Source: Hyaloraphidium curvatum
Taxonomy: Eukaryota > Monoblepharomycota > Hyaloraphidiomycetes > Hyaloraphidiales > Hyaloraphidiaceae
Reading direction: 5' to 3'
DNA: 64,000 nt
Assembly: GCA_025558095.1 (NCBI GenBank)
Contig: JAIVFI010000014.1
Location: 558,001 to 622,000, forward strand
Position numbers and translations under genes: made by a program
Part shown: one piece after another, positions 11,838 to 24,869 of the stretch
Numbering within the stretch: the first letter of the stretch is position 1
How the letters are laid out: each line of letters begins with the position of its first letter
Notes under the pieces: generated by a model
What the model saw: the letters and a program-made list of their open reading frames with translations, nothing else
Told to the model about the DNA's origin: nothing
Database searches by the model: none

Positions 11838-14800
11838 ATGAAGCCGCGGACGTCTTTCCTGAACACTCTGGCGGGCTTTCTTCCCGGACGACGAAGGATT
11901 TTCCGCCTCTCCACACTCATCCCTCTCATCTCCGTACTCTACATCTTCTCCAACCTTTCGGCCATCACTCCGAATACCGGAGCGGTCGCATGGATTTCCT
12001 GGCCGGGACAGTGCTTGCAGGCGCTTTTGTGTCTCCATGGGCGAGACAGGCCGCCGTGCGGCGAGGACCCCGCTCTGAAACGGACATTGATAGCGGACAT
12101 CGACGGCAACGTCGCCGGGGGGCTTTCTGCGGAGCCTGCAGAAGAAGCGGGCGAGCCTGTGCTCGCGGACTTGAGTCCCAAAGCGGCACAATCCGAGTCT
12201 GATGTCATCCTCGACATCCTCGGGCCGGCGAACTACGACGAGAACACCCCGACGCCTTCGGAGCCTCTGAAAGTCTGCTTGCTCAATGCGGACACGTACG
12301 GAATCAAAGGCATGGGAGGCACAGCGACTGCTTACTGGCTGCTGGCCAAGACCATCGCCATGCACACCGAGAAGGGGAAGAAGCCCTTTCGCGTGCGGGT
12401 TCTCGCCCCTTCGGCCCCGAGCCTCCAAGAATGCCAGGCGTTGGAGAAGCTTTACACCTCCAACGGGCTCGAGCTGATCTGCATCGATCCGAAAGGGCAC
12501 GACCAGAAGTTCAAGTGGACCTTCTACATGCCGTACCTGACGCAGGGTGCGGCCACGCTCGAATGGTTCCGGCAGAGTTCGAACCGCGAGTGCGACGTCA
12601 TGCACGTCCACGAGTGGGGAGGCTTGGCAGCTCCGATCCTGCAGGCGCGCCTGATCAAGGATCCCAAACTGGACGCCCGACTCCCTCAGTACATTGCCGT
12701 CGAGAGTCACGGCGGACACATGTGGTCCGGGTTGTCTCACTCGCCACGGCGTCCGGCCGATCTGATCGCCCTGGAGGTCGACTACCACGAGAAGTTCACG
12801 CTCGAGCAATCCGATACCACCTTGAGTCCTAGTCGGTACATGCTGAGGTTGGTTTGCTTTTTCTCGCGACTTTTCCGGGTTCTCATTGCGCTCGCGCCTG
12901 CGATCCAGGTACTTCCATGAGCGTGGTTGGCGCCCTACGAACGCAGGCTCCATCCCAAACATCCTCGACCTGGCCGGCCTCCCTCCTTCGGCCATGGTCA
13001 TCACCAACTCGACGTACAAACCTCCGAATCGCATCGTCTTCTTTTCCCGCTTGGAGGACCGGAAGGGGCTTCACGTGTTCGCCCGCGCCATCGATCTGGT
13101 GGCCAACGCGACCTCTGCACCCCTGACGATTGATTTCATGGGCAAGGAAGGCCTGGTTGAGCGTATGAAGGCGCTGACGTACCTTCGGAGCCACCACCTC
13201 AAGTACTGGCCCAAGACTTGGACGATCCGCATCATGACCGAATTGCCGCGGAACGAGGCCCTCGAGAAGCTGACGGCAGACAAGGACAAGACCCTCGTCA
13301 TCCTGCCCTCGCTCGTCGAAAACATGCCCTACGTAGTGGCCGAGTGCGCGATGCTGGGTATGCAGACGGTCATGTTCGACGTCGGTGGCATCAGGGAGAT
13401 GCTCAGCAGCGGTACCGTCGTGCGGAACAGGGACGCGCGGGAGCTCGGCATGACGATCTGGAACATCGTCAATGGCCAGCAGCGCGCCGAGCGGCCTATT
13501 CTGGCCAACAGCGTCACGCAGTCCGACAAGATCTGGATCGAGTGGCACACGCGCGTCTGGAAGACCGGAAAGCTGCCGCGCGTCGACGGACATGCCTGGA
13601 AGCCGCGTCGTCCGGATCCCGTGCCCCATTCGCACGAGCGGCCTATGGACTGCGTCATCGACGGCATCATCGACTGCCCGAGGATCAGCTGGATCGACCC
13701 CAAGGACTACAAAGATGCCTTCGAGATGCACCGCAAAGTCTGCGCGCCCGAGACGGAGGGCGCCCACGGCTTCCTGATCAAGCCTGCCCGGTTCCGCTTC
13801 CTGGGCGGGGACATCAAGCTGCTAATGACCCTGGCCAAACCCCTCTTCAACGACACGCGGATGGTAGCCATCACGGCTGGCCTCCGTGCCGGTACGAGGG
13901 AGTCGGACGCCATTGCGCTGCCTCACGGGCCGTTCTACTACGCGCGGATGACTTGGAAGCGCTGCATAGCGGACTACCCTGTCCTGGTGAAGCGCGGCGC
14001 TTTCTGCCAGGACTTCAGCTCGGAGGCGAGGTCCTTCAGGGACTACCAGGCCTGGTTGCTGATGACGATCCTGGAACAAAGCGGGTTCTCGGTCGGGACG
14101 CTACCGCAACCAATCTTCGAGATCGTCGGGGGCCACGGCGATCACGACGGCATTTACGACGTCTGCAACGAGGAATCGGATCCCGTGCTGCGCCTCGCCC
14201 AGAGCGGTGAGCCCATCGTCATGGACCTCAAGAACGAGGCTGCGGTCGGGCGAATCCGCGAGTACGTCGTGACGACGCCGGCCAAGGGCCAGGAGAAGGT
14301 CATTGCGGACAGCCTGAACGACTTCAGCGCGCTTCAGGGCCAGAACGGATGGAACTTCCTGTTCCGCACCGTTCCCTTGGGGGGCCAGAAGGATCCCAAG
14401 GTGCCCATGAATGAGCTGATGTTCAACCCGAAGCAGAACACCTGGATGTGCCCGCCGGCAAAGGCCGGGGAGGACTCGGTCTGGTTCGGGTTCCCCTACG
14501 TCAAGGCGCACGGGTTCCACCCATGCGCCGCGGCCAAGGGCGAAAAATGCTGCGACGGCAAGGACGCCAACTCGGTCATCATGCGGTGGACGAGCTACAT
14601 GCACGTCGAGATCGCCGCGATCCGGGTTTCGTTCCACCTGATGGGCAAGTGCGGCGACGGCGTGGTGATCGAGGTGCGGTCGACGGCGGGGCGGACGCAG
14701 ACGGACAGGCAGACCAAGATCCTGGAGACGATCAAGTTCGATCGCGACGTGGACGGCGAGGTCACGATCACAAACCCCATGGAGGCGACCTACGAGCTCG

Positions 14801-14972
14801 GCCGCATCCTCCCCGGAGACACGGTGGAGGTCGAGCTCAGCCCCAACTCCAGCATGGACTGCGACTTTATGAGCTCCAGGGTCCAGGTGCGTGGGGCCGC
14901 GTGGCCTTGGCTTGCTTTCTCTCACCGCTACTTCTTATTCAGATCGTCGAGGTCCCGCTGGACTTGTCCTGA
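11838..14972 (+). CDS. large fused glycosyltransferase: GT-B (GT4-like) domain, GT2-like second domain, C-terminal beta-rich module
   Basis: Three exons (11838-12847, 12909-14886, 14943-14972) give 1005 residues with consistent phases. A signal anchor lies at about residues 20-42 (IFRLSTLIPLISVLYIFSNL). The first domain has the N-half features of glycogen-synthase-like GT-B enzymes (GIKGMGGTATAYWLLAKT, MHVHEWGGLA) and the C-half donor site (IVFFSRLEDRKGLHVFARAI; LPSLVENMPYVVAECAMLGM; FDVGGIREML). The next region carries a GT2-like C-terminal part around ARMTWKRCIADYPVLVKRGAF and a EVGGHGDHDG-like acidic loop (IVGGHGDHDGIYDVC). The last 200 residues are a Cys-containing beta-rich module whose extreme C-terminus is shared with the gene at 1-352. 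The likely role is Golgi or cell-surface polysaccharide synthesis; this is inference. Confidence 0.82.
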
Positions 14973-15141
14973 TGTTGTGATTCTCTGTGTCGCGGCTCTC
15001 CTCTCATTCTTTCTTGAGACATGGTTGTAGCGGCAGATAGAGCAGTTTTCTCTGGGATCGGTTGCGATCGTTGGCTTGTCTGCACTGGCGGGCTGGGCGG
15101 GAAGGACGCTGACGTCGGTCCCCGCCCAACCGTCCGTCAAC

Positions 15142-16329
15142 ATGCACCGCGCCGTCCGGGCCCCGAGCCCGACGCCGGCCAGCGACTACGACGGCGACAA
15201 GAGCCCGTACAAGAACGGCGACGTCGGGCTGCTGAACGCGCTGCTGCCGAAGGCGCCGAAGCCGCGCGGCGCGCCGCAGTGGACGGTGCTGGGCACGCTC
15301 GCGGCGCTCGCAAACGCCGCCTTCTTTGCATTCAACGCCTTCTCGCTGCTGGCGGGGCCGCCGCAGCCGCCGCAGCTGGCGGTCTCCGTCGGGGACGGCG
15401 GCGCGCACGTCGCCCGCGCCCCGGTCGCCGTCGCCGTCGCCAACGCGTCCGCCCCGCACCGCATGCTGGTGCTATCGCGCTACCGCGAGGACACGACGTT
15501 TGTGGACCTGTACCTGCGCGACGTGCCGCACGTGGTGTACCAGGGCGGCAACCCGGCCGCCGCACACCCCGTGATCCCGGACGCCGGCCTGGAGGCGCTC
15601 GCGTACCTGCGCTACATCTGCGACAACTACGCCAACCTGCCCGAGAGGATTGCGTTCATACACGCGCACAGGTACTCGCGGCACTACGACGACATTGTGC
15701 CGCTGCTCCAGTACCTGCGCTGGGACGCCTTCCCGTTCTTCAACCTGAACGTGCGCTTCATGGTGCAGCGCTTTATCCGCGCGGACATTGAGCGCGCCGA
15801 GGCCGAATGGAAGGCCCAGTCGAGCGGCGCCAAGGGTGCCTCGGTCCTGGAGGACCAGGCGTGGCAGAAGAAGAACCACGTGCTGGCGCAGGGCGCCTTT
15901 ATCATGGACTTTTGGCGGCGCTTCATCACGCCTTATTCCGGTGTTCCCTTCCCGGACGTTGTGTCGAGCCCGTGCTGCGCTTCCTTTGTCGTGTCGCGGG
16001 AACGCATCCTCAAGCACCCGCTCAAGCTGTACCAGACGATTGCGGACTGGCTGGTGAGCATGGAGCTCCCCTCGCACTGGTCCGCGAGGGTGCTCGAGTA
16101 CACATGGCACGTGCTCTGGTCCGACGGGCCCGTGGAGAAGCAGAAGCACATCTGCCAGATTACGGACGGCCTGTGCTCGGTGGACGCAAAGGGCCGGCCC
16201 AAGGCGCCGCTCATCGTTTCGCCGACGGCCGTGGACATGCCGCCGTCACTCGAGTCGGTGGACGACGCAAAAGAGTGGAAGAGGCTGTGGAAGGAGGATC
16301 GGCACAAGAGGGGTTGGAGGGCGCCGTGA
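15142..16329 (+). CDS. DUF3431 family type II membrane protein (glycosyltransferase-like)
   Basis: A single-exon, 395-residue protein. The first ATG is 15142; the frame is open further upstream but has no earlier ATG. One membrane anchor lies near residues 52-72 (VLGTLAALANAAFFAFNAFSLL). The lumenal part has the DUF3431 pattern: a short R.EDTTFVDLYL start, VVYQGG, GLEALAYLRYICDNYANLPE, FIHAHRYSRHYDDI, SSPCCASFVVSRERILKHP and a final EYTWHVLW. DUF3431 is common in fungi and is thought to be glycosyltransferase-related, but no member activity is assumed here. It begins only 170 bases after the fused glycosyltransferase on the same strand. Confidence 0.85.
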   Translation: MHRAVRAPSPTPASDYDGDKSPYKNGDVGLLNALLPKAPKPRGAPQWTVLGTLAALANAAFFAFNAFSLLAGPPQPPQLAVSVGDGGAHVARAPVAVAVANASAPHRMLVLSRYREDTTFVDLYLRDVPHVVYQGGNPAAAHPVIPDAGLEALAYLRYICDNYANLPERIAFIHAHRYSRHYDDIVPLLQYLRWDAFPFFNLNVRFMVQRFIRADIERAEAEWKAQSSGAKGASVLEDQAWQKKNHVLAQGAFIMDFWRRFITPYSGVPFPDVVSSPCCASFVVSRERILKHPLKLYQTIADWLVSMELPSHWSARVLEYTWHVLWSDGPVEKQKHICQITDGLCSVDAKGRPKAPLIVSPTAVDMPPSLESVDDAKEWKRLWKEDRHKRGWRAP

Positions 16330-16584
16330 GGCCCGGCATCCCCAGCAGCCATGTCGTGATGTTTCGCCGACGCTAGCGTGACATAGATTCGATGCCAGCA
16401 ACATGGGGCCATTCGTCCGCTGCTCGAGGATTCAGCTGCTGAAATGAGATGGGAATCGTTCGATTGATAGTCAACTACAATGACGGAAACCCCTCGAATA
16501 GGGGATAGACAGGGTATGGTTCTCGGGTGTCCTCGGTATCTACAACTCGTTGCGAGAGGCGCAGGAAGCAACGCTCGTCACGTG

Positions 16585-17521
16585 TCATGCGGGTTCGCCA
16601 GCCTGCTCCACGGCCTCGGGTATCGCAAAGCCGTCCGCCGTGGCATAGAGGATGGCTTCCATCTCCTTGAGCATGTCCTTCAAGTCCTCTGAGTGGGCGG
16701 CATCGGCCTGTTCCGCCGGAGACAAGGAGAAGCGACAGTGAGATCTCGGAAGTCAAGCTCAAGCAACATGGTGACGCCAACCTGGAGCTTGCTCTGCATC
16801 AGCACTTCGAGCTCTCGCAGCTTGCCGAAGTAGAAATCCCGCTCGACGATGGCAGCGTCCACCATTTCCTTGAAGGCCGCAAGGTCTTCCTCCAGCTTCG
16901 CGACCCTGTCATCCTTTCCCTTGCCAAGCGCCGGCGCCTTCCTCGCGGGCGGAGGTCGCGGTGCCGGTGGAGGTTGGGCCGCCGGCTCGCTGACCGCCGT
17001 GTTGACACTGGCGGAAGACGAAGGCCGAGCAAGTGCCGGCGCCTCGCCCCTGCGCCCCAAGGCGTCGTAATGCTTGCCTTCCGGGTATCGGGAAACCCAG
17101 AACTTCCGAAGGAATTGGAGGAACTCGAGGTTGGGAGCCATCGACATCTTTGCCTGGAATCGGACAGTTCAGTTCCCATCCCGGTCTTCCGGACGCGCTC
17201 GCACTGACCAGACGCTGGACGGGAATGGGCTTGTCAATCTTGTGCCTCGCGAAAGCGTCCTGCAGCACCCGGAAGTTGGCTAGGTTGTCCACCTCGTTCC
17301 TCGCGTCCCATTTCAGCTTCTGCGGCCGGGGTTGGTTCCTGCGGCGCGACGGCACGGGTGCAGCCCACCTTGAGGGGCAGGTCCTCGAATATCGAGTCAA
17401 GAAGGATGGCGTAGGCGACTCCATTTCCCAAATCCTCTATCCGGTCGACTGCAAGAGCGCAGGTCTCGTTTACCCAGGCGAGGAGCTCGGAGCGGGAGAG
17501 GTTCTCCGAGGACGACGCCAT
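16585..17521 (-). CDS. BIM1: EB1/BIM1/Mal3 family microtubule plus-end protein
   Basis: Four exons on the minus strand (17369-17521, 17209-17319, 16782-17153, 16585-16707) with 49-74 base introns give 252 residues, typical for fungal EB1. The N-terminal calponin-homology domain shows SRSELLAWVN, the DLGNGVAYAILLDSIF helix, KLKWDARNEVDNLANFRVLQ and NLEFLQFLRKFW. A Pro/Ala-rich linker follows. The coiled coil and EB-homology motif include ERDFYFGKLRELEVLMQ, the four-helix bundle that binds +TIP partners. The tail is acidic but ends in GEPA, not the metazoan EEY/F motif. It acts at growing microtubule ends. Confidence 0.93.
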
Positions 17522-18559
17522 TGCGCCGCGAAAAGAAGGAGCACGCGCAAGAACAAAGAGAAGCTCCGAACGGAGCAAGTAGGCCGGGGAAGCCGGGGAT
17601 CCCGGGGACAGCGTGCAGCAAGAAGGGCAGCCGCAGGATGGCCAGCCGCAGCCGCCACGGTGCCGGTCGACGCCCCGAATCACGACGGCACACGCGACGA
17701 TCCCTGCCTGTCGACCACATGGAGGGACATCAAAAATCAATCTATGTCGAGCATAGTGCCAGTTAAAGGAGGCTATCCGGCTTTACCGAACTCCAAGTCG
17801 CCGTTGGACCGGCACCAGGCACCCTATCCCGTCGCCGCGAAACAACCCTCCATGCCATATCAGTGCTGCCCACTGGGGTCCCATGCCCTCTCCATAGTCC
17901 ATGGAATAGACGCCATGTCGTCTCCGTTCAGGCTTGCTCAGGAGAATGTCGGCAAACGCACCCGAAACACCTTTCCAACACTGCCTGCCGAGTCCGTGTC
18001 CGAAAGCTCCCGCTTTCGCAAGCATTCGACACCATGCAGCTCATTTTGCCTCCCGGAAGTCGTCCGCCTTGTCCTTGCTGCCGACCCCAACGGCTGTCAC
18101 CGCCCGGCCGACAGTCTTGGCTACCCCGGAGACACCGTCCATGACAACCGCCCACCCGCCGGTCCGAATGGGTGGTAAGTGGGTGTCATTTGCGGCCTCG
18201 AGGTCTGAGCACGCGAAACACAGCAGAGGGCCGTCAATGGCTGTTGACGCAGCGCGGGGAGCGCACGCAACGCACCGGGTTCCCGCACTTCGCGCGAGCC
18301 TTTGGGGCGGGTGGGCACCGGCATTGTCCTGCTCCGCGAGGGCTTGCTCAATGCATGGGCATGCGGAATGGGTCCGTGCGGCGTTCGCACGACGGTCCTC
18401 CGAAAAGTTGAAAGCGCCGAAAACGGGAACTCACCAGCCCCACTCCAAACAGCGTTGCGTTTCGGAGATCGCCGCGGAGCTTGCAATTCCAAGCTCGTCC
18501 GCGTGGCTTCGGGAGCAGGATCCTCGTCGCATTCTCCCTGCCCTCTACACTTCCAAACC
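17522..18559. other. divergent 1 kb intergenic region with one candidate small ORF
   Basis: This separates the divergently transcribed EB1 and MARVEL-like genes, so it should contain both promoters. The only noteworthy content is a 33-codon minus-strand ORF at 18041-18142 encoding a small amphipathic Val/Ala/Gly/Lys-rich peptide (begins MDGVSGVAKTVGRAV, ends DDFREAK). It might be a genuine small protein; the support is only its compositional regularity. Confidence 0.3.
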
Positions 18560-19261
18560 ATGCCCCGATCCGGCTCCGCCGACGCCCTCCTCGCGATCCG
18601 GGGCGGCACGCTCCTCCCGCCCGCCCGGTCCGAGCGGCACTTCCAGATCCCGCACCGCGCCAGGTCCGCGCTGCGCGGAGCGCAGGCAATGCTCGGGATG
18701 TTCCTGCTGTTCCTCCTCGGGCTGCAGGACGCCAAGCTGCTCGAAGACCGGACGGGCGCCGCGGGCCGCGCGGCGTGGTTCGCGGTCGGGTGGTCGCTGG
18801 CGGTCGTGTGCTGGGGCGCGATGCTGTATCTGTTCCCGCTGTAAGCTGCCGCCGCATGCCGGGCGCATGTACCGCCAGAACTCACCGGCACCCCCGCCGG
18901 CGCAGCTGCATGAAGTGGCCGTCGGTGCGCGTGCTGGTCGTCGAGATGCTCGCCGACGCGAGCGCGCTGCTGATCCTGGGGACCAACGGGTTCGCGCTGC
19001 TGAGCGGGATGGGCGACGCGTGTCCGATTCTCAAGTCGGCCGCGTGCGACAGGTGGGCTTCCGGTGTCGCTCCGGAGGCGGCCCGCGCTGACAGGCCGGG
19101 GCAGGTACAACGCGTTCATGGCCTTCTTGGGCATTGATTCCATCGTCTGGCTCGCGGCAATAGTCAACTCGGCGTGGAACCTGTACCGAGGTCTGAGGCC
19201 AAAGGGGCTCGACGCGTACGAAGAGGACGCGCTGCTCCGGCAGGCGATGCGGAGAAAATAA
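18560..19261 (+). CDS. MARVEL-like four-transmembrane protein
   Basis: Three exons (18560-18840, 18906-19052, 19105-19261; introns 65 and 52 bases) give 194 residues. Four hydrophobic helices are evident: AMLGMFLLFLLGLQDAKL, WFAVGWSLAVVCWGAMLYLF, EMLADASALLILGTNGFALL and FMAFLGIDSIVWLAAIVNSAW. A cysteine pair lies in the loop before the last helix (ACPILKSAAC). The hydrophilic tail is short and charged. The topology, length and Trp/Ala-rich helices fit the MARVEL/Sur7-type membrane organiser group common in fungi. The family call rests on topology rather than a diagnostic motif. Confidence 0.7.
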
Positions 19262-19369
19262 AGCCGTCTGGTTCCAGAGGAGAAGTATGGAATACGAGTT
19301 GACTCCAAAGAGAACCCTTCAGAACACGAGGTGGCGGTTCATAGAGTTCTTCAGGAGAAGTTGACCGCA

Positions 19370-19936
19370 CTAGAGGCGAAGCTTCATGAAGAGGGCCACT
19401 TCCTGCTTGTCAAAATCGTCGTTGCTGTAGAAGGACATGTCGAACTTCTCGATGGTAAACCCCATCGCCCGATACGCCCTAATTGCAGGCACATTTCGGT
19501 TGGCCGTCTCGACCTCGATTACGCGGAACGACCTCTTGCGGGCCTCGTCGGCCAGCGTGGCCATCATGAGCTTCCCGACGCCCCTGCCGCGGTGCCCCTC
19601 GGCGACGTGGAATTCCCAGAGATTTACGGTGCCGTTCCAGGGCGTCGTCCCGGCGATGACCAGCCCAATCGTCGCTTCCCCGTCCTTCGCCAGGAAGCAG
19701 AGCCCGCCGGGCCGCACCAGAGACCCGTAGAAGTTGACGAGCTCGCTGCGGTGTTCCCATCGCTTCACGAAGGGTTCGGGCAGCTTCTCCAGTTCGAAGC
19801 GGAACGTCGTAAGCGCGTCCGCCTCTTCCCTGGTGAGCCTGAGCAGTTCATTCGACACATAGCCCACAGAAAGCGAAAGGAAGATGTCTCTGGAGAAGGA
19901 TTCCCAAGGGACGACAGTGATTTCGCCCGATGCCAT
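19370..19936 (-). CDS. GNAT family N-acetyltransferase
   Basis: A single-exon, 188-residue protein. The acetyl-CoA binding motif A is clear: EGHRGRGVGKLMMATLADEA after a beta strand TVNLWEFHVA. It is followed by the motif B region RVIEVETANRNVPAIRAYRAMGF, where the Asn and Tyr are typical GNAT active-site-proximal residues. The central beta strand LCFLAKDGEATIGLVIAGT matches the GNAT core. The substrate is unknown; length and the IRAYRAMGF ending resemble RimI/small-molecule acetyltransferases. It is divergent from the Zn2Cys6 gene, with only about 134 bases between starts, so the two may share a promoter region. Confidence 0.87.
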   Translation of the reverse strand: MASGEITVVPWESFSRDIFLSLSVGYVSNELLRLTREEADALTTFRFELEKLPEPFVKRWEHRSELVNFYGSLVRPGGLCFLAKDGEATIGLVIAGTTPWNGTVNLWEFHVAEGHRGRGVGKLMMATLADEARKRSFRVIEVETANRNVPAIRAYRAMGFTIEKFDMSFYSNDDFDKQEVALFMKLRL

Positions 19937-20070
19937 GCGGTTCGCGGTTGGTGTCGGAAAAAAAGTCGTTCCGATCCGACCGGCCCAGCTCTTTGGGTGG
20001 CGGGCTGGCACGGACTCCGTGTCCCGCATCGGAGAGCCCCACGAGCGGCCGCCCTCGGACCATCGTCGCG

Positions 20071-22693
20071 ATGTCCGACTACGCGGACGACGTGGCCACC
20101 AACGGCCATTACAACGCGTCGCCGGAGAAGAACGGCGAGAAGCGGCGCCGCGTGACGCAAGGTGGGCTTCGCGGCGTCCCCCGCCGGCCCCGCTGACTCC
20201 CGCGGCCATCCCGCCCCGCCTGCCCGCGCGGCCGACGCAGCATGTGAGCATTGTTTGTTTGCTCCGTGCTGCCGCGGTTCTGACAGTCCCCGCCCCCGGC
20301 CGCCCCGCCGTCCCCCGCCGCAGGCGACCTGTGCTCGGAGCAGCGCGCAAAGTGTGACTCGATGAAGCCGTGCGCGCGCTGCGAGAAGCGCGGCACCGAG
20401 TGCACCTATCTGCGGCAGCCGAAGCGCCGCGGCCCGCCGAAGGGCACCGCAAACAGCATGCGCGAGCGGCTCTCGCGGCTGGAGCAGATTTACGGCGCCG
20501 TCAAGGCTGAGGAGATGCTGATGATGGCCGGCGTCGGCGTCCAGCTGTCGCAGCCGTCGCATATGATGAACGGCGGCCGCGCCCCGTACCGCGGCGTGTC
20601 CGTGGCGGCGTCCGCCGCGGACTCCGTGTCGGGCGACGAGGACGGGATCCGCAGCCCGGACAACTACGGCTCGCCGGCGCCGTACGTTCGTGACATCAAG
20701 CCCTCCGCTGCGGCCCTTGCGGCGGCGAGCGGCGATCCCGCCAGCCGCATGTCGATCGGGTCGCTGCTGGCCCAGCACAGCGCCAACGCCAACGGCCTGG
20801 TCACCTCGCCGCCGGCAAAGCCCAGCTCCTCCGCAACGCCCCCGCTCTTCCTCATGACCTCGGACAGCTCGCTGTCACTCATGCTGCCGCCCGAGGTCTT
20901 TGCCTCGGTCATGGACACCTACTTCACCTCCATCTTCCCCACGATCCCCATCATCCACCGCTACTCGCTCGAGCGCAACCCGCACTTTTACCCGCCCGCC
21001 CTCCTCTTTGCCGTCATGGCCGTTTCCGTGCGGTTCAACAACCACGCCTTTTTCGACACCCCGGCGGTCAGGGAGCAGTGGGCCGAGTGCCTGTTCCAGC
21101 AGGCCCACAAGCTGCTGCAGCCCCTGATCCTGGATCCCAAGCGCGTGCACTACCACCACGTCATCGCGCTGCTGCACGTGGTCAACTACTTCTTCCACAT
21201 GAAGGTTCGCGGCCGTCGTGCAGGCCCTGGCGAACCCCTCTGATCTGGATTCGCCAGACGGCGCTCCTTATTTCGACGCGCGGAACGAGCCTCGTTTTCG
21301 TGCTGCTTCGCGAACTGAGGCTGGATGAGGAGACGATCGCGCAGTGCCCCTTGCCTCGCTGGGTCCAGTACGAGGGTGAGATCACTTGCTTGCTTGCCAG
21401 AGTGCTGCTCACCTCGCGCCCTCAGAGTTCCGCAGGCTTCGCTGGAACATGTACTTTCATGACCGCGTGCTGACCTACGGCGCCGGCGCCGGCATCCGGC
21501 CCTTCGCTCTCGCTCGCAGCTCGCTCATCAACATGCGGTTCCCCGTGGTAGGTTGCTCGCCCGTCGTGCCTGGCCTGTGCCTGACGGCCCGACAGAACGA
21601 CAACCTCTGGCTCAACGGCGACACCACGGAGCCGGTCGCCACGTCGGCACCGATCACGTTGTCCATCTTCGAGCGCGACCTCTCGTCCTACGCCATCTTC
21701 ATGAGCGAGCTGGCACCCCTGTCGCGGATGATCATCCTTTTCTCTATTTTTGTGGGTGCTTCTCCTCCCTTGGCCCGCCAACGTTGTGCTGATTCTTTTT
21801 CCGGCGAACAGGAAAAGATCGTCTGCAACCTCAACGGTCTTCCCGGAGCCGAGTCCAAGGAGACCATCGCGCAGATGCTCGCGACGTGGTACGAGTGCCA
21901 GCCGCCGGAGGACAAGTTGCTCTCGTCGACGTCGGAGCCGTCGTACGGTCTGATCTACCTCATGATCGTTTACGTGGGTTGCCAGCAACACGGAGCAAAA
22001 CTCTTGTCACTGACGACTTGCCCATGATCAGCACACAATGGTGGTCATCATCCACTCGCCTTCCAACCTCGACGACATGTGGGCGGACGAATCGTGGCTC
22101 CTCTCGCAGGATTTCCTGGTCGCCGCCGAGCACGCGGGCCTGTGCACCAACTACCTCGAGGCCAACCCGCGCGCGCTCCAGTTCGCGCCGTACCTGGTCA
22201 AGATCTTCGTGCAGCGGGTTTTCTGCATGCACCTCATGCTGGCCCAGAAGCTGGCGCACGAGCAGACCTTCCAGGAGGACCTGAAGCGCAAGGTGAAGCT
22301 GCACATCCAGGCACTCGCCGTCATGGGGCGGACCGACAAGGTGGGCACGATCCTTTGGCCGGGGTGGAATGAAGCACCGTGCTGATGGGGACCGCAGATG
22401 TCGGCGATCACGGCCAAGCTGCTCGCGGTCACGGCCGAGGGCTCCCTGGGTCAGCTGCAGGGATCCGTCGGCGAGGTGTTCGCTGCCGCCGGGTTCACGC
22501 CGGAGGAGATGGCCATCATGGCCGACATCAACAAGGACTGGATTTCCGAGGTGGGGCGCGTCGCGCTCGATACGTGGCGGCACGCTGACGTTCGCTGCAG
22601 CGCGCGGGATTCCTGTCGCAAATGAGGTCGTTGATGCAGCGCAGCGTTGGGGTCAAGCCTCAGGAGTCCCCGCAGCCGGATCCTGAGCTGTGA
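20071..22693 (+). CDS. Zn2Cys6 fungal-specific transcription factor, with a 3-base exon
   Basis: Ten phase-consistent exons give 695 residues: 20071-20161, 20241-20243, 20324-21204, 21258-21375, 21426-21547, 21596-21751, 21812-21973, 22032-22340, 22398-22550, 22601-22693. The zinc cluster has the spacing CX2CX6CX5CX2CX6C (CDLCSEQRAKC..., CARCEKRGTEC) followed by a basic linker (RQPKRRGPPKG) and a short coiled coil (MRERLSRLEQIYG). The first cysteine appears only if the 3-base exon CAT is spliced in between two GT-AG introns; skipping it gives Gly instead. A long Ser/Ala-rich region leads to the fungal-specific TF domain (VMDTYFTSIFPTIPIIHR; LRWNMYFHDRVLTY). It is a nuclear regulator; targets are unknown, though the cluster sequence is reminiscent of the XlnR/Clr group of carbohydrate regulators. 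Confidence 0.88.
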
Positions 22694-22865
22694 TTTTGGG
22701 GTTCGCTACCGTTTGGTCTACATCTAGGTGCTCTGGGCGCGGGCATGGAAAAAGAGTTTTGGAATGTCTCGGGTCTTTTGCGGCGGCTACATCAAAGATG
22801 CGCCCCTGGGCCATCGCTGACGGGAGGCGTCAACTCCCGTCGATGGCGAGGCAGGGGGCTTTTTC

Positions 22866-24633
<1,768 letters not shown>

Positions 24634-24869
24634 CGTGTTGCACAAATGGGGATCAGCAGTCAACGGTCTGGAGTTGCGCGAGCTGACCAGTTGGTGGCGG
24701 CCCGACCGCGTCGATCAATCGACGAGCCGACCCGCGCACAGCCTCACGACCTGTTGATTCGGGGCTTGATCTGGTACCGTGATGAACGAAAAAAAGCAAA
24801 AGAACATCGTAACCTTGCTAGAGACCACGTGCCGCGCCCACGGCGGCCCAAAGACCGGCTCCTCCCCCG

